Shown: positions 26,255-35,765, numbered from the stretch's first letter. The stretch is DNA of 64,000 nt from JAUVXJ01 sp964433755 (GCA_964433755.1 CAYSSR010000001.1:682001-746000); one strand, 5' to 3'. Numbers and translations are program-made. Notes: generated by a model from the letters alone, not told the origin.

Positions 26255-27175
26255 ATGGACCTATCCGTCGTCACGGTCAGCTACAACACGCGGGAACTAG
26301 TGCGGGGCTGCCTGGCTTCGGTATTCTCGACTCTGGGCTCTACGCTGAGATTCGAAGTCATCGTCGTCGATAACGCCTCTTCGGATGGCAGCGTGGCCAT
26401 GATCAGAGGCAGCTTCCCCGAGGTGCGCGTACTAGCCAACTCGGAGAACGTTGGTTTTGCGGCTGGAAGCAACCAGGGGATTCGAGAGAGCAGCGGTCGG
26501 TATGTGATCCTCCTCAATCCGGACACCATGGCCACGGACGGGGCGTTGGTGGAGATGGTGAGGTTGATGGAGGAGCGGAGCGAGGTCGGAGCCGTGGGTC
26601 CGAGCTTGCTCTTTGCTGATGGCAGTTTCCAGCACTCTGCCTTCACCTTTCCCACGCTGCCTATGATCTTCTTGGACTTCTTCCCGCTCAATCACCGGTT
26701 GCTCGACTCTCGCCTCAACGGCCGCTATCCTCGCGCCTGGTATTCACAGGGAGAACCGTTCCCCATCGACCACCCTCTTGGAGCTGCCCTGATGGTGAGG
26801 AGATCGGTCGTGGAGGAGGTTGGCTCGCTGGACGAGGGTTTCTTCATGTACTGCGAGGAGATCGACTGGTGCATGCGCATCAAGCGGGCGGATTGGCAGA
26901 TCCTTTGCTGCCCGGCGGCGAAGATCGTGCATCACGCAGGCCAAAGCACGGGGCAGTTCCGCGAGAAGATGTACGTTGAGCTTCACCGGAGTCGCTATCG
27001 CCTCTACGAGAAGCACTATGACCCCTCCTTCCGGCGCGCTGCGAGGTGCTTGGTAAGACTGGGGATCACCTACAAAGGCCTACGGGTGCGTTGGGCGCAT
27101 CTCAGAGGCGATCTGGACACGGAGGGTCTGAACCAACGCCTGCGCGCATATAGGGAGATCAGATCCCTGGTCTAG
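26255..27175 (+). CDS. GT2 glycosyltransferase (rhamnosyltransferase-like)
   Basis: A 306-residue GT-A enzyme: MDLSVVTVSYNTRELVRGCL, the DNASSDGSV nucleotide loop, ENVGFAAGSNQGI, the DXD-like LLNPDT and the acceptor-side DEGFFMYCEEIDWCMRIKRA. This subtype commonly transfers rhamnose or related sugars onto lipid-linked surface glycans. No membrane helices are seen. It is cotranscribed with the following GT2 gene. Confidence 0.88.
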   Translation: MDLSVVTVSYNTRELVRGCLASVFSTLGSTLRFEVIVVDNASSDGSVAMIRGSFPEVRVLANSENVGFAAGSNQGIRESSGRYVILLNPDTMATDGALVEMVRLMEERSEVGAVGPSLLFADGSFQHSAFTFPTLPMIFLDFFPLNHRLLDSRLNGRYPRAWYSQGEPFPIDHPLGAALMVRRSVVEEVGSLDEGFFMYCEEIDWCMRIKRADWQILCCPAAKIVHHAGQSTGQFREKMYVELHRSRYRLYEKHYDPSFRRAARCLVRLGITYKGLRVRWAHLRGDLDTEGLNQRLRAYREIRSLV

Positions 27176-27228
27176 ATGTCCGACACGAGATCGAGGCTGG
27201 ACCTTCGCTGGGCGGTGCAGAAGAGCAA

Positions 27229-27975
27229 ATGACAGAAGTGTCGGTCGTCGTTCTCACCAGAAACGAAGAAGAGAACATCGCTGAGTGCCTGGACACGGTT
27301 CGGTGGGCGGACGAGGCACTGGTCCTGGATTCCTTGAGCGATGATGCCACGGTGGAGATCGCCCGGTCCAGGGGCGCGAAGGTGCTAGAGCGGCCGTTCG
27401 ACAACTACGCTCTACAGCGGAACGCTGCGCTGGAGATGGCCAGCAGCGAATGGGTTTTCTTCGTGGACGCCGACGAGCGAATACCCCCTGAACTGGCAGA
27501 CGAGATCAGACGAGTGGTGAGCCGCACAGATCTGGACGCGTGGTGGGTGCCCAGGAGGAACTACATCTTCGGCGCGTGGATCCGTCATGCGGGCTGGCAC
27601 CCTGACTACCAGTTGCGCCTTCTGCGGAGAGCGAAGGCTCGCTACGACGAGCGCCAGGAGGTCCACGAGCTCGTACAACTCGACGGCGAGGCCGGCTACC
27701 TGAAGAGTCCCCTCATTCACTACAACTACTCCACGGTAGAGGAGTTCCGGCACAAACAGGACAGGTACACCGACTTCGAAGCCCGCATGTTGTTCGAGAG
27801 CGGCCAGCGCGCGAGACCCTGGAACTTCCTGCTCCAGCCTCTCCGGCAGCTCTACTGGCGCTACGTGACCCTGCAAGGGTACAGAGATGGCTGGCGCGGG
27901 CTCCTGCTCAGCCTGCTCATGGCCTACTATGAACTGGTGAGGTACTGGCGCTTGTGGCGCCTTCAATGGGCCTAG
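27229..27975 (+). CDS. GT2 glycosyltransferase (KdtX/WaaE-like)
   Basis: A 248-residue GT2 of the short WaaE/KdtX type. Features are MTEVSVVVLTRNEEENIAECL, the VRWADEALVLDS sequence, NYALQRNAALEMASSEWVFFVDADER with its DAD motif, the ARYDERQEVHE acceptor segment and a C-terminal amphipathic region (LYWRYVTLQGYRDGWRGLLLS). It probably adds a hexose to an envelope glycan. Its stop lies 4 bp from the stop of the convergent phosphatase gene, with no terminator between. Confidence 0.87.
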   Translation: MTEVSVVVLTRNEEENIAECLDTVRWADEALVLDSLSDDATVEIARSRGAKVLERPFDNYALQRNAALEMASSEWVFFVDADERIPPELADEIRRVVSRTDLDAWWVPRRNYIFGAWIRHAGWHPDYQLRLLRRAKARYDERQEVHELVQLDGEAGYLKSPLIHYNYSTVEEFRHKQDRYTDFEARMLFESGQRARPWNFLLQPLRQLYWRYVTLQGYRDGWRGLLLSLLMAYYELVRYWRLWRLQWA

Positions 27976-27979
27976 CGGC

Positions 27980-28471
27980 TCAAGTCCCTTCCGTGCCCTC
28001 TCGAGCTAGCTCCAGGATGCGGTCGTAGCCCCGACGCAACAGGCCCTCTATCTCGCTGGCACACGCGCGATAGAGCTCGAGCGAGTCACTGCCGTAGGGG
28101 TCCGAGATGTCGTATCTGTTCCCCGCCAACTCGCTGAGCAGGGAGGTCTTCTGGCCTGCTTCTGGGAACTCAGCGACCAGCGACTCCTTGTGGTCCTGGG
28201 TCATGACCAGGATCAGAGCGGCCTGGCGGACATCCTCGGAGGTGAGGTGGTGGGTGCGGTGACCGGTGAGGTCCAGGCCGAGTTCCTGCATAGCTTCGAC
28301 AGCGAGACGTGAAGCGCCGCGGCCGTCGATAGTCCACGTTCCGGCAGAATGTACGCGATAGAGGTGCGCCTTGCCATCTGCATGCAGTTGATCCTTGAGG
28401 ATGACCTCCGCCATGGGAGAGCGGCACATGTTGCCGGTGCACACTAGGAGGATGGTCGGCGTGGGAGTCAT
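27980..28471 (-). CDS. Low-molecular-weight protein-tyrosine phosphatase
   Basis: A 163-residue LMW phosphatase. The P-loop VCTGNMCRSP holds the nucleophile C11 and R17 of the Cx5R motif, and the general acid is the Asp of ISDPYG near residue 121. Family members dephosphorylate protein arginine or tyrosine, and often tune capsule or exopolysaccharide synthesis. Arsenate reductase is an alternative, but the second Cys pair is not evident. Its ATG overlaps the hpf stop codon (ATGA), so the two are translationally coupled. Confidence 0.9.
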   Translation of the reverse strand: MTPTPTILLVCTGNMCRSPMAEVILKDQLHADGKAHLYRVHSAGTWTIDGRGASRLAVEAMQELGLDLTGHRTHHLTSEDVRQAALILVMTQDHKESLVAEFPEAGQKTSLLSELAGNRYDISDPYGSDSLELYRACASEIEGLLRRGYDRILELAREGTEGT

Positions 28472-29010
28472 CCCAGCTCCGGTTCGATGAGACCGTAGTC
28501 GCCGTCTCGCCGCCTGTAGATGATGTTGAGATCGCCAGTGTTGGCGTTGAGGAACAGGAAGAAGTCGTGGCCCAGCAGTTCCATCTGTTCGGCAGCCTCT
28601 TCCTCACTCATGGGTAGAACGAGGAAGCGCTTGGTCCTCACGATCTGTCTTTCAGCCTCTTCCTCATACTCTTCGACAGGGGGCAAGAGCTCCTCTTCCT
28701 GCGGCCGTCGGCGCCCACGCTTGCTAGTCTTGTAGCGCGTGATCTGACGGTACATCTTGTCCAGCACGGCATCGAAGGCGGTGAAGACGTCTGCTGCCGT
28801 CTCCTCGGCACGGAGGATGGTGCCCCTGACCCGCACGGTGAGCTGCGCTATGTGCCGGTCCTGGGCGCTCTTGGAGCTCGCTCTCGTCAACTCCAGGGAG
28901 GCCTCGTCGATGTTTCGTAGGTAGCGGTCTAGTCTGCCGGCTTTCTTGTCCACGTAATCGCGGATGTTGTCGCTTAGCTCCATGTTCTTGCTGGTGATTC
29001 TCAACTCCAT
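28468..29010 (-). CDS. hpf: Ribosome hibernation-promoting factor, long form
   Basis: A 180-residue long HPF. The N-terminal S30AE/YfiA domain has MELRITSKNMELSDNIRDYVDKKAGRLDRYL. A charged linker follows, then the C-terminal dimerisation domain (IVRTKRFLVLPMSEEEAAEQMELLGHDFFLFLNANTGDLNIIYRR-type). Long HPFs form inactive 100S ribosome dimers in stationary phase. ATG at 29010 follows GGAGG; the 67-codon upstream extension is not family sequence. It lies just after comF and overlaps the phosphatase gene by 4 bp. Confidence 0.95.
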   Translation of the reverse strand: MELRITSKNMELSDNIRDYVDKKAGRLDRYLRNIDEASLELTRASSKSAQDRHIAQLTVRVRGTILRAEETAADVFTAFDAVLDKMYRQITRYKTSKRGRRRPQEEELLPPVEEYEEEAERQIVRTKRFLVLPMSEEEAAEQMELLGHDFFLFLNANTGDLNIIYRRRDGDYGLIEPELG

Positions 29011-29041
29011 GTCGTGAACCTCCGTCCAAAGGACAAATCGA

Positions 29042-29794
29042 TCAGCTCTCTCGCCACTTCTCCCGTGCAAGCACGAATCCCCATACAGGCCCGGACGCAG
29101 CCTCTCGTAGCGCCGTGCTGCAAGCCTCCAGTGTAGCTCCGGTGGTGCATACGTCGTCCACGAGCAGGATACTCTGTGTCCTGAGCGAGGTAGAGGTGCA
29201 TGAAAATGCATCTCTCACGTTTTCCCTACGTCGTCGAGCGGTGAGTCCAACCTGGGGGATGGTGCTCTTGACGCGGATCAAGGCGTCATCAACAACGGGA
29301 AGACCCAGGGCGCTGCCGATCTCCGTGGCCAGAAGGCTAGCTTGGTTGTATCCTCGCTCTGCGAGGCGGCGCTGGTGGAGAGGAACGGGGACAATGGTAT
29401 CCACAGCGAGATCATAGCGCAGGAGAGATTCCACCGCCAGCCGTCCCAGCAACTCCGCCAGCCCGCGCACGTTGGAGTACTTGAAACGATGAATGGCGGT
29501 TCGCAATGGTCCCTCAAGATAGCCCACCGCACGAATCCCGTCTATCTTCAAGGGCACCCTCTCGCAGGCAAGACAGCGCCGGGGTGCGGGCATGGATCGG
29601 CCGCAGACGGGACAAACGGGAGGCTGAATGAACTCGATCTGGTCCTGGCACGATGAGCATAGCAGATCCGCGCCGCGGTTACAGGAGACGCAGCGGCGCG
29701 GGAACACCAAGTCGAGTAGTCTGTGCGTGGCTGTGCGCCAGTCTGGGGGTGGGTTCAATCGCTCGCTTCCTGGTGCCGTGCCCTGCCCATCCAT
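29042..29794 (-). CDS. comF: ComF family phosphoribosyltransferase-like protein
   Basis: A 250-residue ComF protein. The N-terminal zinc-binding region has Cys pairs CVSC, CSSC, CPVC and CLAC. The C-terminal PRTase-like domain has PVPLHQRRLAERGYNQA and the PRPP motif ILLVDDVCTTGAT. ComF homologs help move transforming ssDNA or act in DNA repair. It directly follows tadC on the same strand (77 bp), so read-through from the pilus operon is possible; a Tad pilus beside comF fits a DNA-uptake link but does not prove one. Confidence 0.9.
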   Translation of the reverse strand: MDGQGTAPGSERLNPPPDWRTATHRLLDLVFPRRCVSCNRGADLLCSSCQDQIEFIQPPVCPVCGRSMPAPRRCLACERVPLKIDGIRAVGYLEGPLRTAIHRFKYSNVRGLAELLGRLAVESLLRYDLAVDTIVPVPLHQRRLAERGYNQASLLATEIGSALGLPVVDDALIRVKSTIPQVGLTARRRRENVRDAFSCTSTSLRTQSILLVDDVCTTGATLEACSTALREAASGPVWGFVLAREKWRES

Positions 29795-29871
29795 CGTTGG
29801 GATGCTATCTGCCCTCGATTCTCGCGAGAGCTGGAGCGGGTTTACTGGTGCGCTCGCGCGTAGGTGAAAGG

Positions 29872-30804
29872 CTAGAAGCCGCCAAAGGCGGTTCTGAGCG
29901 ACGGCAGGGCAGGACCGAGCAAGACAACGAAGAGGGCTGGGAAGATGAGAAAGACCAGAGGTATCATCATCTTGATGGGGGCTTGATTGGCTAGCTCCTC
30001 CGCGCGCTGGCGACGCCTGATACGCATCTGTTCGGACTGGATGTGCAACACCCGTGCCAGGCTCACGCCCAGTTGGTCAGCTTGGATGATAGCTGCCACG
30101 AAACTCGTAAGCTCCGGCACGCCTGAACGGTCGGCCATCTTCCTTAGCGCCTCTCGGCGTAGCGTTCCCATCTGGATCTCGATCAGGACGCGCGTGAAGG
30201 CCTTACTCAATTCGTTGTCCCATTTCTCGGCCACTTTGCTCATAGCAGCGTCGAAGCCGAGGCCTGCTTCCACACTGATGGTGAGAAGGTCCAGAGCGTC
30301 GGGCAGGGCTCTGAGGATTTCCGACTTGCGACCGTTGATCCTCATGGTCAGCCAAATCGTGGGCAAGAAGTAGCCGAGCACTCCCGCGATGGCTGTGGCA
30401 AAGAGTTGGTTCTTCAAGGGCGCACGGCCGATGAACGTCAGGCCGAAGCCCAAGCCAGCGCAAACGAAGGCGCACGCGAGCCGCAGGCCCGTGAATTCGG
30501 TGGGAGACCACCCATAGGGGTTGCCTGCCAGGTCCAGGTTGTGTTGGATGGCCTCCATGTTCCGGCGCGGGGTCAGGCGCGCAAAGACGTTAGCGACTGT
30601 TCTCAGCATGGGCTTGATCACGCGCTCGGAGAACGGTTCGGAGAGCTCGAGCTCTTCGAGACTCATCACCGACCGCGTGCCGAACTCGCCGAGGCGTTCC
30701 TCTACCACGTCAGGCTGGCGGCGCGAGGCCAAACCCACAAAGACGATGACTATGCTGCCCCCGATGCCGAAGGCGATCAGCAAGGGTAGTAGCATGTCTG
30801 ACAT
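29872..30804 (-). CDS. tadC: Tad pilus platform protein TadC
   Basis: A 310-residue inner-membrane platform protein. It has an N-terminal helix (MLLPLLIAFGIGGSIVIVFVGLA), two central helices, the T2SSF domain (ALDLLTISVEAGLGFDAAMSKVAEKW ... QADQLGVSLARVLHIQSEQMR) and a C-terminal helix PLVFLIFPALFVVLLGP. It works with TadB and the TadA ATPase to extrude Flp pilin. ATG follows GGGGAG. It is the last pilus gene before comF. Confidence 0.93.
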   Translation of the reverse strand: MSDMLLPLLIAFGIGGSIVIVFVGLASRRQPDVVEERLGEFGTRSVMSLEELELSEPFSERVIKPMLRTVANVFARLTPRRNMEAIQHNLDLAGNPYGWSPTEFTGLRLACAFVCAGLGFGLTFIGRAPLKNQLFATAIAGVLGYFLPTIWLTMRINGRKSEILRALPDALDLLTISVEAGLGFDAAMSKVAEKWDNELSKAFTRVLIEIQMGTLRREALRKMADRSGVPELTSFVAAIIQADQLGVSLARVLHIQSEQMRIRRRQRAEELANQAPIKMMIPLVFLIFPALFVVLLGPALPSLRTAFGGF

Positions 30805-30841
30805 CGCATAGCTCCCCTAGACTGGTGTTGGTATCTGAGCA

Positions 30842-31822
30842 TCAGATCTCGATGGCCACGACGCGGCGAATGATGATCCAGCCAGCAACCATGCCAATGG
30901 CGGCCGCGACGATCATCTGTATTCCGCAGGGGTCCTCCCAGAGACCGGACATGTAGTCGGCGTTCATGACGAACAGCAGGCCGGCGACGGCCACGGGCAG
31001 GATGCTGACCAGATAGCCAGAATACCTAGCCATGGCCGTTAGCGTACGAATCTCGCCCTTGATGCGTACCCTCTCTCGTATGGTGTGTCCGATGGTGTCC
31101 AAGATCTCGGCCAGATTGCCGCCCACCTCGTGGTGGATGTTTATGGCAGTGATCATCATGTCGAGGTCATCGCTCTGGATGCGCCTGAGCAGGTTGTTGA
31201 GCGCCTCCTCGTTGGATAGGCCAAGGCCGATCTCTCTGGTCACACGCTGGAATTCCTCGTTCATGGGCGGCGGTAGCTCTCGCCCCACCATCTCCATGGA
31301 TTGCAGAAGGCTGTAGCCGGAGCGCAGCGAGTTCGCCAGCAGCGTGATGGTGTCACCAAGCTGGTCGTTGAAAGCGTTCAATCGTCTGCTCTGACGTGTC
31401 TTCAGGAAGAAGCGGGGCACAACAAAGCCAATCACGCCACCCCCCGCAGCTCCGACTATCCACATCTGGCGAACGACCATGGCGCCAAGACCCATGCCCG
31501 CAGCGATGGTTCCGACGGTCAAGAGCATGAACTCGACCACCGTGAGTTTGAGATTGGCGCGCGCTAGATCGGTGGCGACTCGCTTGGCGAAGCTCTGCTC
31601 GGCGATAGCCCGATCCAGGCTTACCACCACTTCTGGCACGGCGCGCTCGCCGCGAGCGGGACTCTTCGCGGACTCCTCGGCCACCACCGCTGTGACGTCG
31701 CCCAGCCGGGTAATGACCTTCGAGCGTGAGGACAGCACCCTGGAGATCCCCAGAAAGACGACTAGGATGGAACCCCCGGCCAGTAGTGGTAGGAGAATCA
31801 GCATGGGGTCCAGTTCGGCCAC
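30842..31822 (-). CDS. tadB: Tad pilus platform protein TadB
   Basis: A 326-residue membrane protein paralogous to TadC. A first helix (MLILLPLLAGGSILVVFLGI), two middle helices, the T2SSF domain (ITLLANSLRSGYSLLQSMEMVGRELP ... DLDMMITAINIHHEVGGNLAEIL) and two C-terminal helices are visible. The GTG start abuts an AGGAG only 6 bp after cpaF, so translation is coupled; an ATG six codons downstream is an alternative. It acts in the pilus assembly platform. Confidence 0.93.
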   Translation of the reverse strand: MAELDPMLILLPLLAGGSILVVFLGISRVLSSRSKVITRLGDVTAVVAEESAKSPARGERAVPEVVVSLDRAIAEQSFAKRVATDLARANLKLTVVEFMLLTVGTIAAGMGLGAMVVRQMWIVGAAGGGVIGFVVPRFFLKTRQSRRLNAFNDQLGDTITLLANSLRSGYSLLQSMEMVGRELPPPMNEEFQRVTREIGLGLSNEEALNNLLRRIQSDDLDMMITAINIHHEVGGNLAEILDTIGHTIRERVRIKGEIRTLTAMARYSGYLVSILPVAVAGLLFVMNADYMSGLWEDPCGIQMIVAAAIGMVAGWIIIRRVVAIEI

Positions 31823-31828
31823 CTCCTC

Positions 31829-33211
31829 TTATGCTCTCAGTCGTCCTCGCTGATCGTAGCCAAACAGCTTGGCATCCAGATGGTATCCGGATGCGTCGAT
31901 GAGTTCGGTGAACTTGGGCCGTACTCCGGTAGGCCGCAGGTGACCGACGATGTGGCCGTCGTCGAACCCAGTTTGCTCGAAGGCGAAAAGGTCCTGGAGG
32001 ACTATTACGTTCCCTTCCATGCCTTGTACTTCGGTGATATTGACGAGCTTCCTCGAGCCGTCTCTGAGTCGTTCCTGATGGACGATCAAGTGGAGGGCCG
32101 ACGAGATCTGCTCGCGAATGGCTCGGTGTGGGAGATCGGTGCCGGCCATGAGCACCATTGTTTCCAAGCGGGCCAGGGTGTCCCGAGGGCTGTTGGAGTG
32201 GCAGGTGGTGAGGCTGCCGTCGTGCCCTGTGTTCATGGCCTGGAGCATGTCCAGCGCCTCGCCCGAACGTACCTCTCCGACCACGATGCGGTCGGGCCGC
32301 ATTCGCAAGGAGTTGACTACCAGATCTCGAATACTGACCTCGCCCCTGCCCTCGATGTTGGCCATGCGGGACTCCAGCGAGATGATGTGTTCCTGCTGGA
32401 GCTGGAGTTCCGCCGCGTTCTCGATGGTGATGATGCGCTCATCGTTCGGTATGTAGCCCGAGAGCACGTTGAGGGTCGTTGTCTTTCCAGAGCCGGTGCC
32501 ACCCGAGATAATAACGTTGAGCCTCGATTTCACGCAGATCTCCAGGAACTCGGCTATCTCAGGGGTCAGAGTGCCGAAACCTACCAGATCCTCCATCGTG
32601 TACGGTACCTTGGAGAACAAACGAATGGTGATGATTGGCCCTTGAATGGCGAGGGGCGGGATGATCACGTTCACACGGGAGCCGTCGGGGAGACGCGCGT
32701 CGACGTACGGTTGGCTCTCGTCCACGCGTCTTCCCAACGGGGCCACGATCCGGTCGATGATGCGCATCACGTGTTCATCGCTCTCGAACCTGTAAGAGGT
32801 CTTCTCGATCTTGCCCTGCCGCTCGATGTAGATCCTGTGGGCGCCGTTGACCATGATCTCGGTGATGGTCTCATCCTTGAGCAAGGGCTCCAGCGGACCC
32901 AGACCCATGATCTCGGCCACGATTTGCTCGAGAAGTACGTTCCGCTCCGCGCGGCTCAGGATCGCGTTCTCCTCAGCCAGGACGGTGTTGAACATCTCTT
33001 CGATGACGCCGCGTACCTCGCCCGTCTGAGAGAGGTCCATGCGCGGGTCCAGTTCAGCGATGACCTTCTTCTGCACTCGGTTCTTCAGTTCGGAGAAGGT
33101 ATCGCGTGCTGGCTTCGCAGGTCTGCGTTTGAGCCTCAACTCTTCGAGTTTAGTAGTACGGATCTCGTCTTCGGGCTTCTGGCCCTTCTCTATACGTTTC
33201 AGAAGCGACAT
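31829..33211 (-). CDS. cpaF: Tad pilus assembly ATPase TadA/CpaF
   Basis: A 460-residue hexameric secretion ATPase. It has an N-terminal helical domain to about 110, the Walker A IISGGTGSGKTTTLN, an Asp-box analogue at TIENAAELQLQQEH (usually ED; here EN), the GEVRSGEALDMLQAMNTGHDGSL Walker B and His-box region, and LPHRAIREQIS. It powers extension and possibly retraction of Flp pili. ATG sits behind a full AGGAGG. Confidence 0.95.
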   Translation of the reverse strand: MSLLKRIEKGQKPEDEIRTTKLEELRLKRRPAKPARDTFSELKNRVQKKVIAELDPRMDLSQTGEVRGVIEEMFNTVLAEENAILSRAERNVLLEQIVAEIMGLGPLEPLLKDETITEIMVNGAHRIYIERQGKIEKTSYRFESDEHVMRIIDRIVAPLGRRVDESQPYVDARLPDGSRVNVIIPPLAIQGPIITIRLFSKVPYTMEDLVGFGTLTPEIAEFLEICVKSRLNVIISGGTGSGKTTTLNVLSGYIPNDERIITIENAAELQLQQEHIISLESRMANIEGRGEVSIRDLVVNSLRMRPDRIVVGEVRSGEALDMLQAMNTGHDGSLTTCHSNSPRDTLARLETMVLMAGTDLPHRAIREQISSALHLIVHQERLRDGSRKLVNITEVQGMEGNVIVLQDLFAFEQTGFDDGHIVGHLRPTGVRPKFTELIDASGYHLDAKLFGYDQRGRLRA

Positions 33212-33260
33212 TCAGGTGTGCCTCCTTGACCTCGTCCTCACTGGTCGGGGGGTTGTTGGA

Positions 33261-34544
33261 TCAACCGAAGATGCGTCCCAGGAGCGTTCTGCTCGCCGTC
33301 TCTTGAGACCCCTCTCCTCTCTCGGATCGCTTGTCTGCTGCCTGGCCCAATTCCGTGCGTACCAACTCCGCCAGTTTGGAGATGCCCCTGGCAACGGGAG
33401 ATTTCTGACTGCTGACCACGATGGGAACTCCCTGGTTGGCGGCTGCCATCACGGGACCATTGTCTCTGGGTATGGTGGCGAAGACTGGGTGCTTGATGTG
33501 ATCAGCGATGTCCTTGTCGGTGATCCCGTCTTTGCGCCCAGCCATGTTCACGACGAGCCGAGTCTTGCTGAGATAGTCCAGCGCATCCAAGGCTTCGAGG
33601 AGAAGTCTGACGTTCTTGATGGCAGGGATCTCTGGTGTGGTGATCAGCAGGATGGTGTCCGACAACTCCAGCACGGTGAGGACGACGTCGTCGAGATAGG
33701 ATGCTGTGTCCACGACGGTGTAGTTGTAGAGCATCCTCAGGTTCTTGAGGATCTCCCTCATGTCGTCTGCCCTGACCATTTCAGCCACGTCCGGCCTGGG
33801 CGGCGCCAGCAGGGCTTTCAGGCCCGATGGGTGCGCCATCATCACGTCGCTGAGGAAATCAGCGTCCAGGGAGTCCATGTGTGCAACGATGTCGTTGATG
33901 GTCCTGCTAGGCTGCATGTTCAGCAGCACGGCGATGTCGCCGAACTGTAGATCGGCATCGACGAGGGAAGACCTGCTATCTCCGTTGTTCAGAGCGAGGG
34001 CCAGGTTGGTGGCGATGGTGCTACAACCCGTGCCTCCCTTCGGGCTGTACACGCAGACCACCTCGCCCTCTGTCAAGGCGAGGGTGGGCGTGGAAAGTCG
34101 CCCCTCCGTGACGGGCTCTGGCCGTAGGATCTGTGGCTGAGCTGGAGCGGCTTTGGGCTTGAGTTGATAGACCCGCCGTATGCTGGCTATGAGCTCGTCG
34201 GCCGAGAAAGGCTTGACCAGGAACTCCCGAGCTCCCGCAAGCATCGATCGCCTCAGGTAGTCGGTCTCGCCCTGGACCGACATCATGATGATCTGCACCT
34301 CGGGTACCGACTGGGAGATGGACTCCGTCGCGGTAATGCCGTCGATGTCGGGCATGTTGATGTCCATGAGGACGATGTCGGGGCGCAGACTGCGTGCCAT
34401 CTCGATGCCTTCGGTGCCATTGGCTGCTGCGCCAACGACCTCGATGTCCTTCTCGAAGTACAGCAACTTGCGCACGTTCTCCCTGGTCTCGGGAATATCG
34501 TCCACGATGAGGACACGTATCTTGCTGTCAGGTATCTCAGCCAT
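33261..34544 (-). CDS. cpaE: TadZ/CpaE pilus localisation protein
   Basis: A 427-residue two-domain protein. Residues 1-125 are a complete receiver domain with phospho-acceptor D61 in VLMDINMPD and KPF near 115. Residues about 165-400 are a ParA/MinD-like ATPase with the deviant Walker A YSPKGGTGCSTIATN. TadZ/CpaE proteins place the Tad machinery at a cell site. Unlike many TadZ pseudo-receivers, this one keeps the acidic pair, the Asp and the Lys, so real phosphorylation is possible, perhaps by the kinase at 45218-46288 (inference). Confidence 0.92.
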   Translation of the reverse strand: MAEIPDSKIRVLIVDDIPETRENVRKLLYFEKDIEVVGAAANGTEGIEMARSLRPDIVLMDINMPDIDGITATESISQSVPEVQIIMMSVQGETDYLRRSMLAGAREFLVKPFSADELIASIRRVYQLKPKAAPAQPQILRPEPVTEGRLSTPTLALTEGEVVCVYSPKGGTGCSTIATNLALALNNGDSRSSLVDADLQFGDIAVLLNMQPSRTINDIVAHMDSLDADFLSDVMMAHPSGLKALLAPPRPDVAEMVRADDMREILKNLRMLYNYTVVDTASYLDDVVLTVLELSDTILLITTPEIPAIKNVRLLLEALDALDYLSKTRLVVNMAGRKDGITDKDIADHIKHPVFATIPRDNGPVMAAANQGVPIVVSSQKSPVARGISKLAELVRTELGQAADKRSERGEGSQETASRTLLGRIFG

Positions 34545-34601
34545 ACTTATCGTCTCGTCGCTGGGAATCGCGTCATGGACCTCCGCTCCGGGAGGCTTGG
34601 T

Positions 34602-35543
34602 CTACGGTTGATACGACTTGGGCAGAAACCGCATGGGTTCCGGCGGCACGGTGATCTCGAACCTGGTCATGACGTACTCGAGGCTCACCGTCTCGGTACG
34701 CACGGTTTCGTGGTCCTCGCGCCCGCGCAGGATGAGGTCTATGGACGCCTCGCTTTCGCGAGCGAACTTGAGAACCAGAGCGTCTTGCTGATCCAGCAAC
34801 AGGGTGAGGACCACCTCCGCCTCGGCGGAGACCGGCACTAGTTGTTCCTCGGCCTCGCCTTCGCCTTCCTCTTGCGCGGCGGCTGACTCGCCGTCCTCTC
34901 CCCCCGCTGCCGTCTCCTCGGGAGGGACGGCGACGCCGGCCCATGCGCCTACGCGAAGGACCTCCACGTCTTGTAGCAGCAGTTGCGCCAGGAGAACGTA
35001 GGATTCTGGCGGCGCTGCTGCTTCTTCTTCCCCACCCGTGGCTACTGGTTCCGCCTCCGTATCCACCATCCAGTAGGAGATCAGGATGTCCACGAAGTCA
35101 CCGTTCTGGATAGCCCCGGCCACAGCACGTAGCTGAGTGGTGCGGAAGGCTACGGCCACCTTGCCCTCCGGGATGTTGAGGGAGGCGTTGTAGCCCAGTT
35201 CGAGCACCTTGCTCTCGTCGAGAAGCACGTCTGTGGTGATGAAGGAGCCCCTGGAGACGGTGGTCATGGTCTTCTTCCCGATGACCGCCTCTGGGTCCAG
35301 CAAGTACTTCGACGTCAAGGCCGACTTGGGGATGAGCAGCGTTCCCACGGCATCGGCCGGTATCTCGGTGAGGGCAGGTATCTCCTGAGCGGCGATGACC
35401 ACCGAGATCTTCTCTTCTGGAGTCGCCTGGGGTGTCGCCTCAGGCTGCGCACCGGATGGCCGGAGCAGCACAAACACGACTGCTGTAGTCCCCAAGGCCA
35501 GGATGATGCCGACGATGATGAGTATGGTCCCTCTGCGTGGCAT
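34602..35543 (-). CDS. cpaB: Flp pilus assembly protein CpaB/RcpC
   Basis: A 313-residue protein with one N-terminal helix (ILIIVGIILALGTTAVVFVLL). A SAF domain follows (VVIAAQEIPALTEIPADAVGTLLIPK, then GKVAVAFRTTQLRAVAGAIQNGDFVDIL). Residues about 165-235 are an acidic Glu/Ala/Gly insert, then a second strand-rich part. In diderms CpaB supports the secretin; here, without a secretin, it may bind peptidoglycan or other envelope polymer. The preceding 222-bp gap holds no clear gene. ATG follows TAGGAG. Confidence 0.9.
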   Translation of the reverse strand: MPRRGTILIIVGIILALGTTAVVFVLLRPSGAQPEATPQATPEEKISVVIAAQEIPALTEIPADAVGTLLIPKSALTSKYLLDPEAVIGKKTMTTVSRGSFITTDVLLDESKVLELGYNASLNIPEGKVAVAFRTTQLRAVAGAIQNGDFVDILISYWMVDTEAEPVATGGEEEAAAPPESYVLLAQLLLQDVEVLRVGAWAGVAVPPEETAAGGEDGESAAAQEEGEGEAEEQLVPVSAEAEVVLTLLLDQQDALVLKFARESEASIDLILRGREDHETVRTETVSLEYVMTRFEITVPPEPMRFLPKSYQP

Positions 35544-35765
35544 TTTAACTCCTATCCCTTCATCTCGACCTTAGCACCGGCAGCGAGATGGGTTCTGGTG
35601 TCTTCATATTCTACCGCGAACTCGTCGGCCTGGCAATAGTCAATTCTTCTCATTTGGATAGGATTTCCGCCCTTCCGGAGTATGCCCGTCTCGGATACGC
35701 CCCGTCGAAGACCAAGCCCTCGGCGCGCACGCGGGTGAGTATCGGCCACCCCGGCAGCGCGTGCC

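Noticed and set aside
31880..33229. 449-residue plus-strand frame
   Set aside because: Exactly antisense to cpaF; no motifs of its own.
35552..35653. 33-residue minus-strand frame (MRRIDYCQAD...) directly before cpaB
   Set aside because: Its stop lies in the cpaB ribosome site, which could suit a leader peptide, but there is no ribosome site of its own and no recognisable pattern.
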